From positions 620,001 through 684,000 of the forward strand of contig NZ_JAADZV010000001.1 in NCBI RefSeq assembly GCF_010645075.1: a DNA stretch of 64,000 nt. The letters are read 5' to 3'. This DNA comes from Flavobacterium limi (GTDB lineage: Bacteria; Bacteroidota; Bacteroidia; Flavobacteriales; Flavobacteriaceae). The notes beneath the pieces were generated by a model that was given only the letters and a program-made list of their open reading frames with translations, did no database searches and was not told the DNA's origin. The position numbers were made by a program, and so were the translations under genes. Every line of letters starts with the position of its first letter. Position 1 is the first letter of the stretch. Below are positions 1-8,629 of this stretch, one piece after another.

Positions 1-412
1 TGCCATTTAAATTGAATTCGCGTGTATCATAAAATTCAACACCCATTTTTTTAGTGCCAATTCTGTATTTGATGTTTGCTTTTAAAGGTAAAATAGTTTT
101 TAACCTTTTATCTGCATTAGCCGGATCATTTTGAATTTTGATTGGAGCCTGTTTCCAGATTTTTATTTCAATATCATCGTCCTCAATATTGTTATCTTCG
201 TAAATTAGCCCGTTTAAAAGGTTATTGGTTTGATTTTCAATATCTTTTAATTTTACAGTGATAGGTAAATTAATAAAAGACGGATTGCTGTCATAAATCA
301 ATGGACTTGCATCATCTGGTTCAGGCTTTAAAGTGGCTAGCTTTTGTGAAGTTGAACAGCTCAACAACAATGTTAAGAGTATAAAAGGAACTGAAAAAGA
401 AAGAAATTTCAT
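1..412 (-). CDS. DUF4403-type lipoprotein, 3' part cut by window edge
   Basis: A reading frame enters from the left edge on the minus strand and starts with ATG at 412. The first 20 or so residues form a lipoprotein signal (hydrophobic FILLTLLLSC, with Cys at about position 19). The mature part includes SFINLPITVKLKDIENQTN and then LLNGLIYEDNN, which I recall from the DUF4403 family of Bacteroidota lipoproteins; the remainder lies outside the window. The family has no established biochemical role. The protein is probably envelope-anchored. It is divergent from the ABC exporter operon starting at 587. The family assignment comes from memory of the motif; the coding call and lipoprotein signal are direct. 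Confidence 0.72.
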   Translation of the reverse strand, partial: MKFLSFSVPFILLTLLLSCSTSQKLATLKPEPDDASPLIYDSNPSFINLPITVKLKDIENQTNNLLNGLIYEDNNIEDDDIEIKIWKQAPIKIQNDPANADKRLKTILPLKANIKYRIGTKKMGVEFYDTREFNLNG

Positions 413-586
413 TTGAACGGTTTTTAGTGAAGCAAAATTAAGAAAACAATTATATTCTTTGAAAAAAGTGTAACAATTAGTGGATAATGTAGTCTTATTC
501 TAAAAGTCATCCAAAATTTATTAACTTTTTCTTACCATAAAATACGTAATTAAAATGTTATTATTGTCTTAAAATTCAGCGATATT

Positions 587-1288
587 ATGATTGAAATCAA
601 AGATTTGCATAAGTCCTATAAAATGGGAAGTTCAGAATTGCATGTGCTAAAAGGAATAAATTTTAATATAGAAGAAGGAGAACTGGTTGCTATAATGGGA
701 TCGTCGGGTTCTGGAAAATCTACACTTTTGAATATTTTAGGAATTTTGGATGAAGCAGATTCTGGCAGCTATATCCTGGATAAAACTCCTATAAAAAAAC
801 TTAACGAAACAATTGCTTCAAGATATAGAAATAAATTTTTGGGATTTGTTTTCCAGTCTTTCAATTTAATAAATTATAAAAGCGCATTAGACAATGTGGC
901 AATGCCTTTGTATTATCAGGGCGTTAAAAGAAAAGAACGGTACGATATTGCTATGAAGTATCTTGAGAAAGTTGGTCTTGGATCTCATTCGCACCATTTG
1001 CCAAATGAACTTTCAGGAGGACAAAAACAGCGTGTAGCGATTGCAAGGGCTTTGGCATCAAACCCAAAAGTTTTATTGGCGGACGAGCCGACAGGTGCTT
1101 TAGATACAAAAACTTCATATGAAGTTATGGATCTTATTCAGGGGATTAATGATGAGGGAAAAACTATTTTAATCGTTACCCACGAACCAGATATTGCCGC
1201 AATGTGCAAAAGAAATGTTGTCCTGAAAGACGGATTAATCATTGATGATAAAAAAATAGAACAAGTTAGAGCTTCAGCGTATGTTTAA
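587..1288 (+). CDS. ABC transporter ATP-binding protein (MacB/LolD type)
   Basis: This is the nucleotide-binding subunit of a tripartite ABC exporter. Visible motifs are Walker A GSSGSGKST (residues 38-46), the Q-loop in FVFQSFNL (about 87-94), the ABC signature LSGGQ (142-146), Walker B VLLADEP (162-168) and the H-loop His at about 199. At 233 residues it has the usual length for MacB/LolD-type ATPases. The stop overlaps the following permease start by 8 nt, so the two are translationally coupled. With the permeases, adaptors and TolC protein downstream, it should energise export of a peptide, lipid, macrolide-like or other compound; the sequence does not reveal the substrate. Confidence 0.95.
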   Translation: MIEIKDLHKSYKMGSSELHVLKGINFNIEEGELVAIMGSSGSGKSTLLNILGILDEADSGSYILDKTPIKKLNETIASRYRNKFLGFVFQSFNLINYKSALDNVAMPLYYQGVKRKERYDIAMKYLEKVGLGSHSHHLPNELSGGQKQRVAIARALASNPKVLLADEPTGALDTKTSYEVMDLIQGINDEGKTILIVTHEPDIAAMCKRNVVLKDGLIIDDKKIEQVRASAYV

Positions 1289-2525
1289 TATTGAGCGTTG
1301 GCAGGAAATATTTGAAGCAATCTCCAAAAATAAGCTAAGAACTTTTTTGACGGGGATTTCTGTGGCTTCAGGAATTTTTATTTTAGTGATTTTACTGGGT
1401 GCAGGTAAGGGACTTCAAAATGGAATTGAAAAGCAGTTCGAGAATGATGCAGAGGGAATAATTGAGGTTTGGTCTAATGTAACTACTAAAGAATACAAAG
1501 GGTTAAACCCAGGAAGACAAATTCAGTTGAGAAATAGTGATTTCGAACTTCCTGTAAAAAAATATAACGCCGAAATCAGTAAAAAATCATCCACCCGAAA
1601 TACCTGGGGCGGAACAATAACTTACGGCAAAGAGTCCGGAAATTATCAGTTCAGGGGCGTTACGCCGGATTATTTGGCTATTGAAAATGCAACGATTATT
1701 AAGGGACGCTTTTTAAATGATAATGATTTAAAAAATAATGAAAAAGTTGTGGCTATTGGTTTAAAAGTGAAGCAGGATTTATTTAAAGATGCTGATCCAA
1801 TTGGGAAGCAGATTCTGGTAAATGATGTAAATTTTAAAGTGATTGGTGTTTTTACTGATCCTTCCGGAGAAAGAGAAGAATCAAGGGTATATATGCCAAT
1901 GACAACCAATCAGCGAGCTTATGGAGCCGGAGATAAAATTAGCGGAATGATGTTCGTTTTAAATAAAAAAACGAATTATGACGAAGCTTTGGCACAATCT
2001 AAAAAATTCACTGACGGTATAAAAGAGCTTTTGAAAAGCAAAAATGTTATTGCGCCCAATGATGACAGTGCGATTGGGGTTTATAATTCTGTAGAAGAAG
2101 CAAAACAATTTTATGATTTAAATCTTTTTATCAGACTGTTTTTTTGGTGGGTTGGTATTTGTACCATCATTGCCGGAGTTGTTGGCGTAAGTAATATTAT
2201 GCTTATTGTTGTAAAAGAAAGAACAAAAGAAATTGGGATTAGAAAAGCGTTGGGGGCGTCTCCTTTTTCTATTATTTCCATGATTCTTCACGAATCTATT
2301 TTTATAACTACTATTGCAGGTTTTACAGGTTTACTGGCAAGTCTTTTATTATTAGAGTTTGTTGGCCCAATGGTTCAAAGCGAATATTTCAGAAATCCCG
2401 AAGTAGATTTTGGTGTGGCTTTAACAACACTTGTTTTATTAGTATTTGCAGGAGCAATGGCTGGTTTTTTTCCGGCATACAGAGCTGCTAGAATAAAACC
2501 TATTGTAGCACTTAGAGATGAATAA
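1281..2525 (+). CDS. ABC transporter permease, MacB/FtsX type (first)
   Basis: A 414-residue permease with the MacB topology: one N-terminal membrane segment (about 22-42), a large periplasmic MacB_PCD domain (about 45-270) and a C-terminal FtsX domain with three membrane segments (about 285-405). The FtsX signature is GVSNIMLIVVKERTKEIGIRK. It overlaps the ATPase gene by 8 nt and is followed after 2 nt by a second permease. MacB normally fuses ATPase and permease and works as a homodimer. Here ATPase and permease are separate and a second, different permease follows, which suggests a heterodimeric membrane part. Confidence 0.93.
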   Translation: MFNIERWQEIFEAISKNKLRTFLTGISVASGIFILVILLGAGKGLQNGIEKQFENDAEGIIEVWSNVTTKEYKGLNPGRQIQLRNSDFELPVKKYNAEISKKSSTRNTWGGTITYGKESGNYQFRGVTPDYLAIENATIIKGRFLNDNDLKNNEKVVAIGLKVKQDLFKDADPIGKQILVNDVNFKVIGVFTDPSGEREESRVYMPMTTNQRAYGAGDKISGMMFVLNKKTNYDEALAQSKKFTDGIKELLKSKNVIAPNDDSAIGVYNSVEEAKQFYDLNLFIRLFFWWVGICTIIAGVVGVSNIMLIVVKERTKEIGIRKALGASPFSIISMILHESIFITTIAGFTGLLASLLLLEFVGPMVQSEYFRNPEVDFGVALTTLVLLVFAGAMAGFFPAYRAARIKPIVALRDE

Positions 2526-2527
2526 AT

Positions 2528-3793
2528 ATGTTTAGTAAAGATAATTGGGATGAGATTTTGCAGGCTTTAACAGCCAATGTTTTCAGAACGGTTCTAACTG
2601 CATTTGGAGTGTTTTGGGGTATATTTATTTTAGTAATATTACTTGCAGCAGGAAACGGACTGGAAAACGGTGTAAAAAAAGGATTCGACGGAATAGCTAC
2701 AAATACCATGTTTATGTGGAGCCAAACTACATCAAAAGCATATAAAGGTCTGCCGAAAGTGCGTCGTTATGATTTTAGAAATAGTGACGTTGCTTCTTTG
2801 AGAGAAGCTTTTCCGGATTTATTATATGTTTCCCCACGAAATCAATTAGGTGATTTTAACGGAACAAATAATGTTGTCAGGGGAACAAAAACTTCGGCAT
2901 TTACCATTTATGGAGATTATCCCGAACTGATTAAGCAGCAGCCTATGGATATTATAAAAGGGCGCTTTATAAATCAGCAGGATATCCTTGAAAGAAGAAA
3001 AATAGCAGTCATAGGTAAAGGTGTTATTACGGAGCTTTACGGAAAAGAAGAAGAAGCTGTTGGGACTTATGTAAAAATCAACGGAATTAATTTTATGGTC
3101 GTTGGGGTTTATAAATCAAAACAACAGGGAGGGAATGCAGAGCAGGAGCAAAAAAACATTTTTATTCCTTTTACCACTTTTCAACAGGCATTTAATTATG
3201 GAGATAAGGTTGGCTGGATGGCACTTACAGCTAAAGACGAAACATCTATTACAGAATTAAAACCAAAGATTTTAGAAAAAATAAAAGCACTTCATTCTGT
3301 AAATCCGGGAGATGATCGTGCCGTAGGAAACTTCGATTTGTACGAACAGTTTAATAAAGTGCAGAGTCTTTTTAATATTTTAAAAATCATTGCATATTTT
3401 GTAGGAACTTTGGTTTTGATTTCAGGCGTAATCGGGATATCGAATATTATGCTTATTGTGGTTAAAGAAAGAACTAAAGAGATAGGAATACGAAGGGCTT
3501 TAGGAGCAACTCCCGGTGCTATAAGAGGACAGATTTTGTCAGAATCTATATTTTTGACCATCATTTCAGGTATGCTGGGAATTGCTGTAGCAACAGGGCT
3601 TATTGCGCTTTTGAATATGTTTTTAGATTCAATGCCACCAAACAGCAATACCATGTTTGCAAATCCAAGTGTAGATTTAAGGGTAGTATTTGTGGCTTTA
3701 TTAATCCTTATTGGCTCTGGATTACTGGCAGGATTTATACCGGCTCAGACTGCAATCAATGTAAAACCGGTGGATGCTTTACGAACAGAATAA
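2528..3793 (+). CDS. ABC transporter permease, MacB/FtsX type (second)
   Basis: A 421-residue paralogue of the preceding permease with the same layout: N-terminal membrane helix at about 20-42, a periplasmic MacB_PCD domain, and a C-terminal FtsX domain with the signature GISNIMLIVVKERTKEIGIR. The two permeases are clearly homologous (both open with a W-x-E-I-x-x-A pattern) but diverged, so this is an old duplication rather than an assembly artefact. It lies 2 nt after the first permease and is followed by the first adaptor gene. The likely role is one half of a heterodimeric transporter core. Confidence 0.93.
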   Translation: MFSKDNWDEILQALTANVFRTVLTAFGVFWGIFILVILLAAGNGLENGVKKGFDGIATNTMFMWSQTTSKAYKGLPKVRRYDFRNSDVASLREAFPDLLYVSPRNQLGDFNGTNNVVRGTKTSAFTIYGDYPELIKQQPMDIIKGRFINQQDILERRKIAVIGKGVITELYGKEEEAVGTYVKINGINFMVVGVYKSKQQGGNAEQEQKNIFIPFTTFQQAFNYGDKVGWMALTAKDETSITELKPKILEKIKALHSVNPGDDRAVGNFDLYEQFNKVQSLFNILKIIAYFVGTLVLISGVIGISNIMLIVVKERTKEIGIRRALGATPGAIRGQILSESIFLTIISGMLGIAVATGLIALLNMFLDSMPPNSNTMFANPSVDLRVVFVALLILIGSGLLAGFIPAQTAINVKPVDALRTE

Positions 3794-3832
3794 ATTATCA
3801 GTCAAAATATAATCGAATTAACAACAAACAAA

Positions 3833-4954
3833 ATGAAAAAAGGAGTAACCGTAACCATTTTAATCTTTATTGCTATAGTTTTCTTTGGCGCACTTTACTA
3901 TCTGTATGCAAAGAATCAGGAGTCGCCTGTTGTTTTTAAAACAGAAAAAGCTGAAATTAAAACAATTGTAAAAAATACTATTGCAACAGGAAATATCCAG
4001 CCTGATGAAGAGGTATTAATCAAACCAAATATTTCAGGTATTATTGAGCAGGTTTATATAAAAGCCGGAGAGAAAATTAAAGCCGGAGATATGATTGCTA
4101 AAATCAAAGTTGTTGCCAATGTGTCTAATGTCAGCAGTACTCAAAATCAGGTTCAGACTGCTAAAATTGCTTTAGATAATCAGGAAAAATTGTATCAGAG
4201 ACAAAAAACATTATTTGATAAAGATGTAATTTCTGCAAATGATTTTGATGCAGCTCAATTGGCTTACAAACAGGCAAAACAAAATTATCTGTCTGCCAAA
4301 CAAAACTTGGATATTGTAAAAACCGGAACAACAGCATCATTAGGCAGCTATGCAAACACACTGATTCGTTCCACTGTAAACGGAATGATTTTAGATGTAC
4401 CGGTGAAAGTTGGAAATCAGGTTATTGAAAGTAATAATTTTAATGAGGGAACCACCATAGCAAGTGTTGCAGATGTGGGAAGAATGATATTTATCGGGAA
4501 AATTGATGAATCAGAAGTTGGTAAGATAAAAGAAAAAATGCCAATTGAGATAACAGTCGGAGCAATTGAAAACAAAAAATTTACAGCGGTTTTAACCTAT
4601 ATCGCTCCAAAGGGAGTAGTTGAAAACGGAGCCATTCAATTTGAAATTAAGGCGTCATTAGAAAACAGGGATGCAACTTTTATCAGAGCCGGTTTAAGTG
4701 CTAATGCTTCTATTATTTTGGAGAAAGCGGATAAAGTTCTGGCAATTAAAGAATCATTGGTTCAGTTTGACAAAAAAACTCAAAAACCTTATGTAGAAAT
4801 TGAAACAGCGCCTCAAAAGTTTCAAAGAAAAAATATAGTTCTGGGAGTAAGTGACGGGATCTATGTGCAGGTTAAAAGCGGTATTAAAGCTTCGGATAAA
4901 ATTAAAATCTGGAATCAGGGACTGATAAATGAAGGAGAAGGCGAAAAGAAATAA
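3833..4954 (+). CDS. Efflux periplasmic adaptor, HlyD/MacA family (first)
   Basis: A 373-residue membrane fusion protein. It has an N-terminal anchor helix (residues 5-26), a biotinyl-lipoyl-like segment (IQPDEEVLIKPNISGIIEQV, then AGEKIKAGDMIAKI, about 55-90), an alpha-helical hairpin with coiled-coil character (about 100-165), the return lipoyl half (NGMILDVPVKVGNQV) and beta-barrel and membrane-proximal domains. Such proteins bridge the inner-membrane transporter to the outer-membrane channel. The gene follows the second permease by 39 nt and its 3' end approaches the TolC gene. A second adaptor lies beyond the TolC gene, so one operon supplies two different adaptors. Confidence 0.93.
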   Translation: MKKGVTVTILIFIAIVFFGALYYLYAKNQESPVVFKTEKAEIKTIVKNTIATGNIQPDEEVLIKPNISGIIEQVYIKAGEKIKAGDMIAKIKVVANVSNVSSTQNQVQTAKIALDNQEKLYQRQKTLFDKDVISANDFDAAQLAYKQAKQNYLSAKQNLDIVKTGTTASLGSYANTLIRSTVNGMILDVPVKVGNQVIESNNFNEGTTIASVADVGRMIFIGKIDESEVGKIKEKMPIEITVGAIENKKFTAVLTYIAPKGVVENGAIQFEIKASLENRDATFIRAGLSANASIILEKADKVLAIKESLVQFDKKTQKPYVEIETAPQKFQRKNIVLGVSDGIYVQVKSGIKASDKIKIWNQGLINEGEGEKK

Positions 4955-5018
4955 TTTTAGATTTATAAAAATGTTAAATTTGCATGGTGTTTTTACCGTG
5001 CTTTCATTTCAAAAATAT

Positions 5019-6368
5019 ATGAAAATAAATAAATATAATAGTCTTGTTTTTGCTATCCTTTTCGGTTTTGGATTATCAGCTCAGGCACAAACAAAATTAT
5101 GGACACTGGAAGAATGTGTACGATATGCACTGGATAATAATATTACAATCAAACTATCTGAATTAGATGTTAAAAATGCTGCAATTGATAAAAAAGATGC
5201 TTTTGGGAGTTACCTTCCGTCAGTGAATGGTAGTGCTAGACATTCTTGGAATATAGGCCGAAACGTTAACCCTGTTACAAATGTTGCGAGTACAGAAACC
5301 TCACAATTTACTAGTTTAGGAGTTGGTGCCAGTGTTGATATATACAAAGGTATGCAAAATCTTAATGCTTACAGGAAGTCAAAACTTTCAATTATCGCCT
5401 CAAAATATCAGCTATTGAAAATGCAGGAAGATATTTCTTTGAATGTTGCTAATGCATTTTTAGAAATTCTTGCTTTTAAAGAGAATCTAAAAGTAAGAAA
5501 AGAACAGCTTTTAATAGATGAGAAAAGATTAAAACGTTCTGAGGAGATGGTAAGTGCAGGAACCATACCACGTGGAGATTTGTTTGATCTTAAGGCCACA
5601 GTTGCAACTGATCAGCAGGCTATTGTTGTTGCTGAAAATAACTTGTTGATTTCTAAATTAAGTTTAGCACAGCTTTTACAATTAAAAGAATTTACTGATT
5701 TTGATGTAGTTGATGATACAAATGCCAAAGATGAAAATAATATTATGGCGCAAACTCCTGTCGAAATTTACAATAAGGCAAAAGAGACTAGGACAGAATT
5801 AAAACTAGCACAAACCAATCTCGAAATAGCAGAAAAAAATGTTGTTATAGCAAAAGGTTCATATCAGCCGACACTTAAAGGTTTTTATTCATTTAACACC
5901 AGTGCGAGTTTTAATGATATTGTTGCTACGGATCCTGTTTTTCAGCAATTTAGTGATAATAAAGGACATAATTTCGGATTAGAATTGAGTGTTCCAATTT
6001 TTAATGGGTTTTCTGTTAGAAATAATGTAGAGCGTAATAAAGTCAATTTAGAAAAATCTAAAATAGATCTGGAACAAAAAAGTTTAGATTTACAGCGTAA
6101 TGTGTACACTGCTTTTACAGATGCAAAAGGAGCATTGAATACTTATGAATCATCACTTGTAACTTTAGAAGCAAGACAACAATCATATAATTATGCTAAA
6201 GAAAAGTATGATGTTGGCTTGATGAATTCATTTGATTTTACTCAGGCACAAACTTTGCTGACCAATGCGCAATCAGATGTCATCAGAGCAAAATACGATT
6301 ACATGTTTAAAATAAAAATACTTGAATTCTACTTCGGAATTCCAATTGTCCCAATTATTAAAAACTAA
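5019..6368 (+). CDS. TolC-family outer membrane efflux protein
   Basis: Outer-membrane channel component of the exporter, about 449 residues. I choose ATG at 5019 because it gives a clean signal peptide (MKINKYNSLVFAILFGFGLSAQAQ) followed by the family's LWTLEECVRYALDNN opening. The frame is open further upstream (ATG at 4971 or 4929), but those starts would overlap the adaptor gene or add a non-signal extension. Two repeats of the OEP (PF02321-type) domain are visible, each with long helical segments rich in Ala, Asn and Lys, and AYxAKEKYxVG-like helices (NYAKEKYDVGLMNS) near the end. The gene lies between the two adaptor genes. Confidence 0.93.
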   Translation: MKINKYNSLVFAILFGFGLSAQAQTKLWTLEECVRYALDNNITIKLSELDVKNAAIDKKDAFGSYLPSVNGSARHSWNIGRNVNPVTNVASTETSQFTSLGVGASVDIYKGMQNLNAYRKSKLSIIASKYQLLKMQEDISLNVANAFLEILAFKENLKVRKEQLLIDEKRLKRSEEMVSAGTIPRGDLFDLKATVATDQQAIVVAENNLLISKLSLAQLLQLKEFTDFDVVDDTNAKDENNIMAQTPVEIYNKAKETRTELKLAQTNLEIAEKNVVIAKGSYQPTLKGFYSFNTSASFNDIVATDPVFQQFSDNKGHNFGLELSVPIFNGFSVRNNVERNKVNLEKSKIDLEQKSLDLQRNVYTAFTDAKGALNTYESSLVTLEARQQSYNYAKEKYDVGLMNSFDFTQAQTLLTNAQSDVIRAKYDYMFKIKILEFYFGIPIVPIIKN

Positions 6369-6373
6369 TTATC

Positions 6374-7666
6374 ATGTCAAAAAAAACAGTTTATTTCTTA
6401 ATTGGCGGTGCAATAATTATAATTGCAGCTTTAATAGGACTTTCGAAATCGGGAGTGATAGGAAATAAGGACGAAGGAAAAGAAGTAGAAATATCAAAAG
6501 TAGTAGCTTCTACAATTGTTGAAACCGTTTCGGCTACAGGTAAAATTCAGCCAGAAATAGAAGTCAAGATTTCCCCGGAAGTTTCTGGCGAAATTATTTT
6601 ATTAAATGTAAAAGAAGGACAAGTTGTTAAAAAAGGAGATTTATTAGTAAAAATAAATCCGGATTTATATACTTCAAGTTACAATCGCTCAGTTTCAAAT
6701 TTATCAGGTACCAAGGCGGGATTAACGCAGTCGGAAGCTAGTTTTAAAGAAGCAAAAGCGAATTATGAACGTAATAAAACTTTGTATGACAAAGGTGTTA
6801 TTTCAAAGTCGGACTGGGATAAAGCGATCGCTTCTTTTGAAGTAGCAAAAGCTACAAGACAAAGTTCTTATTATAATGTTCAGAGTGCTTCTGCATCGGT
6901 AAATGAAGCAAAAGATAATTTAGGCCGTACTACAATATATTCTCCTGCAGACGGAACTATTTCTGTTCTAAATGTAGAATTGGGTGAACGTGTTTTAGGA
7001 ACGCAGCAAATGGCAGGAACCGAACTTTTAAGAGTGGCAAACCTTAATAATATGGAGGTTGAAGTTGATGTTAATGAGAATGATATTGTAAAAATAAAAA
7101 TTGGAGACGAAGCGAACGTTGAAGTAGATGCTTATCTAAAGAAGAAATTTAAAGGTGTTGTGACAAGTATTTCTAATTCAGCAAGTACTACTCTGACAGC
7201 AGATCAGGTAACTAATTTTAAGGTTAAGGTTAGAATTTTAAAAGAATCTTATCAGGATTTACTTGAAGGAAAACCAGTTTCATATTCTCCATTTAGACCA
7301 GGTATGACTGCAACTGTAGATATTATCACTACAACAAAAACAAATGTTATGGCAGTGCCTATTAGTTCTGTTGTGGTAAAATCGGATACAACTGCTGTGA
7401 AAGATTTTAAAGTCGAAGATCCAAACCAGGATAAAAAAGCAGCACCGAAAAGCGATAAAAAATTCGAGTGCGTTTTTGTGAAAGTGGGCGACAAGGCAAA
7501 AATCAGAATTATCAAAACAGGAATTCAGGATGATACCAATATCGAAGTAATGTCTGGTTTGAAACCGGGTGATGTGGTAATTACAGGACCTTACACAACT
7601 GTCTCTAAAGAGCTGAATTCAGGAGATAAAGTAAAGCTTAAAAAAGCAGAAGCTCCAAAAAAGTAA
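6374..7666 (+). CDS. Efflux periplasmic adaptor, HlyD/RND type (second)
   Basis: A second membrane fusion protein of 430 residues. It has an N-terminal anchor (residues 6-24), a lipoyl half (GKIQPEIEVKISPEVSGEI, about 55-75), a helical hairpin with YERNKTLYDKGVISKSDWD (about 130-150), the second lipoyl half (IYSPADGTISVLNVELGERV) and beta-barrel and membrane-proximal domains ending in a Lys-rich tail. A Lys/Asp-rich insertion (DPNQDKKAAPKSDKK, about 340-355) is absent from the first adaptor. It starts 5 nt after the TolC stop. Its difference from the first adaptor suggests that it pairs with the other permease, or that adaptors act as a mixed ring. Confidence 0.93.
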   Translation: MSKKTVYFLIGGAIIIIAALIGLSKSGVIGNKDEGKEVEISKVVASTIVETVSATGKIQPEIEVKISPEVSGEIILLNVKEGQVVKKGDLLVKINPDLYTSSYNRSVSNLSGTKAGLTQSEASFKEAKANYERNKTLYDKGVISKSDWDKAIASFEVAKATRQSSYYNVQSASASVNEAKDNLGRTTIYSPADGTISVLNVELGERVLGTQQMAGTELLRVANLNNMEVEVDVNENDIVKIKIGDEANVEVDAYLKKKFKGVVTSISNSASTTLTADQVTNFKVKVRILKESYQDLLEGKPVSYSPFRPGMTATVDIITTTKTNVMAVPISSVVVKSDTTAVKDFKVEDPNQDKKAAPKSDKKFECVFVKVGDKAKIRIIKTGIQDDTNIEVMSGLKPGDVVITGPYTTVSKELNSGDKVKLKKAEAPKK

Positions 7667-7672
7667 ATAAAT

Positions 7673-7831
7673 ATGATTATTGTATTGCATGGAGTTCCGG
7701 CAGAAATACTTTACAGTTTATTTAGTGCTTCTATTGCTGTAATTATATATTTGATATGGGGGCATTACTGCGTCTATAACACAAAATATTATAATGATGA
7801 ATTTAAATATTTTGCAGTCGAAAAAGACTGA
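7673..7831 (+). CDS. Small putative membrane protein (52 aa)
   Basis: A short frame starting with ATG 6 nt after the second adaptor's stop. It encodes 52 residues with one strong membrane helix (about residues 12-30: LYSLFSASIAVIIYLIWG), then a polar Tyr/Asn/Lys-rich tail. The tight spacing to the exporter operon, the convincing single-pass pattern and the immediate start of another tiny frame downstream support translation, but I recognise no family. It could be a small accessory subunit of the exporter or a chance frame in AT-rich DNA. Confidence 0.35.
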   Translation: MIIVLHGVPAEILYSLFSASIAVIIYLIWGHYCVYNTKYYNDEFKYFAVEKD

Positions 7832-7833
7832 TC

Positions 7834-7926
7834 ATGTATTTAGGCTTTTTATTAGCAAATTTAGGTGTGGCATTCCTGTTATTTTGGTTATTAACCTTTA
7901 TTTTTGCAGCTTTAATTTTTAAATGA
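7834..7926 (+). CDS. Very small putative membrane peptide (30 aa)
   Basis: ATG at 7834, 2 nt after the stop of the preceding 52-residue frame, encodes 30 residues that are almost entirely one hydrophobic helix (LGFLLANLGVAFLLFWLLTF). The close-packed arrangement resembles an operon of membrane micropeptides between the exporter and tsaB. Hydrophobic frames are common by chance in T-rich DNA, so support is weak. Confidence 0.2.
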   Translation: MYLGFLLANLGVAFLLFWLLTFIFAALIFK

Positions 7927-7951
7927 TTTTTTAATAAAAACACTTACTACT

Positions 7952-8623
7952 TTGTCTTTTATTCTCAATATCGAAACCGCTACCAAAAATTGTTCAGTAT
8001 CAATTGCTAAAAACGGCGAAACCATTATATGCAAGGAAATTGCAGAAGAAGGGTATTCTCATGCTGAAAAATTACATGTTTTTATTGAAGAAATAATTGC
8101 TAAATCCGGAATTTCTGTTCATGATTTAGTTGCCGTTGCCGTAAGTCAGGGGCCTGGCTCTTACACGGGTTTGAGAATTGGTGTTTCAGCGGCAAAAGGA
8201 TTATGTTTTGCTTTAAATATTCCGTTGATTGCAGTAGATACTTTACAAACCTTGGCATCTCAGGCTAAAGTTTCTGAGGGCAAAATAATTCCAATGCTGG
8301 ACGCCCGGAGAATGGAAGTTTACAGTGCAATTTTTAGTGCTGAATTAAAAACTGAAAGAGCAATTCTTGCAGAAGTAATTGATGAAAATTCATTTAAAGA
8401 TTTTACAGAAATACTTTATTTTGTTGGTGACTGTGCCGAAAAATGCAAGACAGTTTTAACTAAAGGCAATTTTGTGTTTTTAGAAAATATAAAATATCCT
8501 TCGGCTGATGGTATGAGTAAAATCAGTTACGATAAATATCAAAAAAGCGACACCGTAGATGTCGCTTACTTTGAACCTTATTATTTAAAAGATTTTATGA
8601 TTACTGCTCCAAAAAAGCAGTAA
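7952..8623 (+). CDS. tsaB: tRNA threonylcarbamoyladenosine biosynthesis protein TsaB
   Basis: TsaB is the non-catalytic ASKHA-fold partner of TsaD in forming N6-threonylcarbamoyladenosine (t6A) at position 37 of ANN-decoding tRNAs. The 223-residue protein opens with ILNIETATKNCSVSI (a phosphate-1-like motif), then has the family's diagnostic SQGPGSYTGLRIGVSAAKGL (about 65-84), IPLIAVDTLQTLA and a MLDARRMEVYSA segment. The start is TTG at 7952: the reading frame begins there, the N-terminus matches the expected family start, and no ATG lies nearby in frame. It is convergent with the MscS gene, 6 nt away. Confidence 0.93.
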   Translation: MSFILNIETATKNCSVSIAKNGETIICKEIAEEGYSHAEKLHVFIEEIIAKSGISVHDLVAVAVSQGPGSYTGLRIGVSAAKGLCFALNIPLIAVDTLQTLASQAKVSEGKIIPMLDARRMEVYSAIFSAELKTERAILAEVIDENSFKDFTEILYFVGDCAEKCKTVLTKGNFVFLENIKYPSADGMSKISYDKYQKSDTVDVAYFEPYYLKDFMITAPKKQ

Positions 8624-8629
8624 TATTTT

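Noticed and set aside
8546..8568. GCGACACC...GTCGC hairpin in the 3' part of tsaB as a terminator
   Set aside because: It lies inside the coding region of a full-length tsaB, with no T-tract after it.
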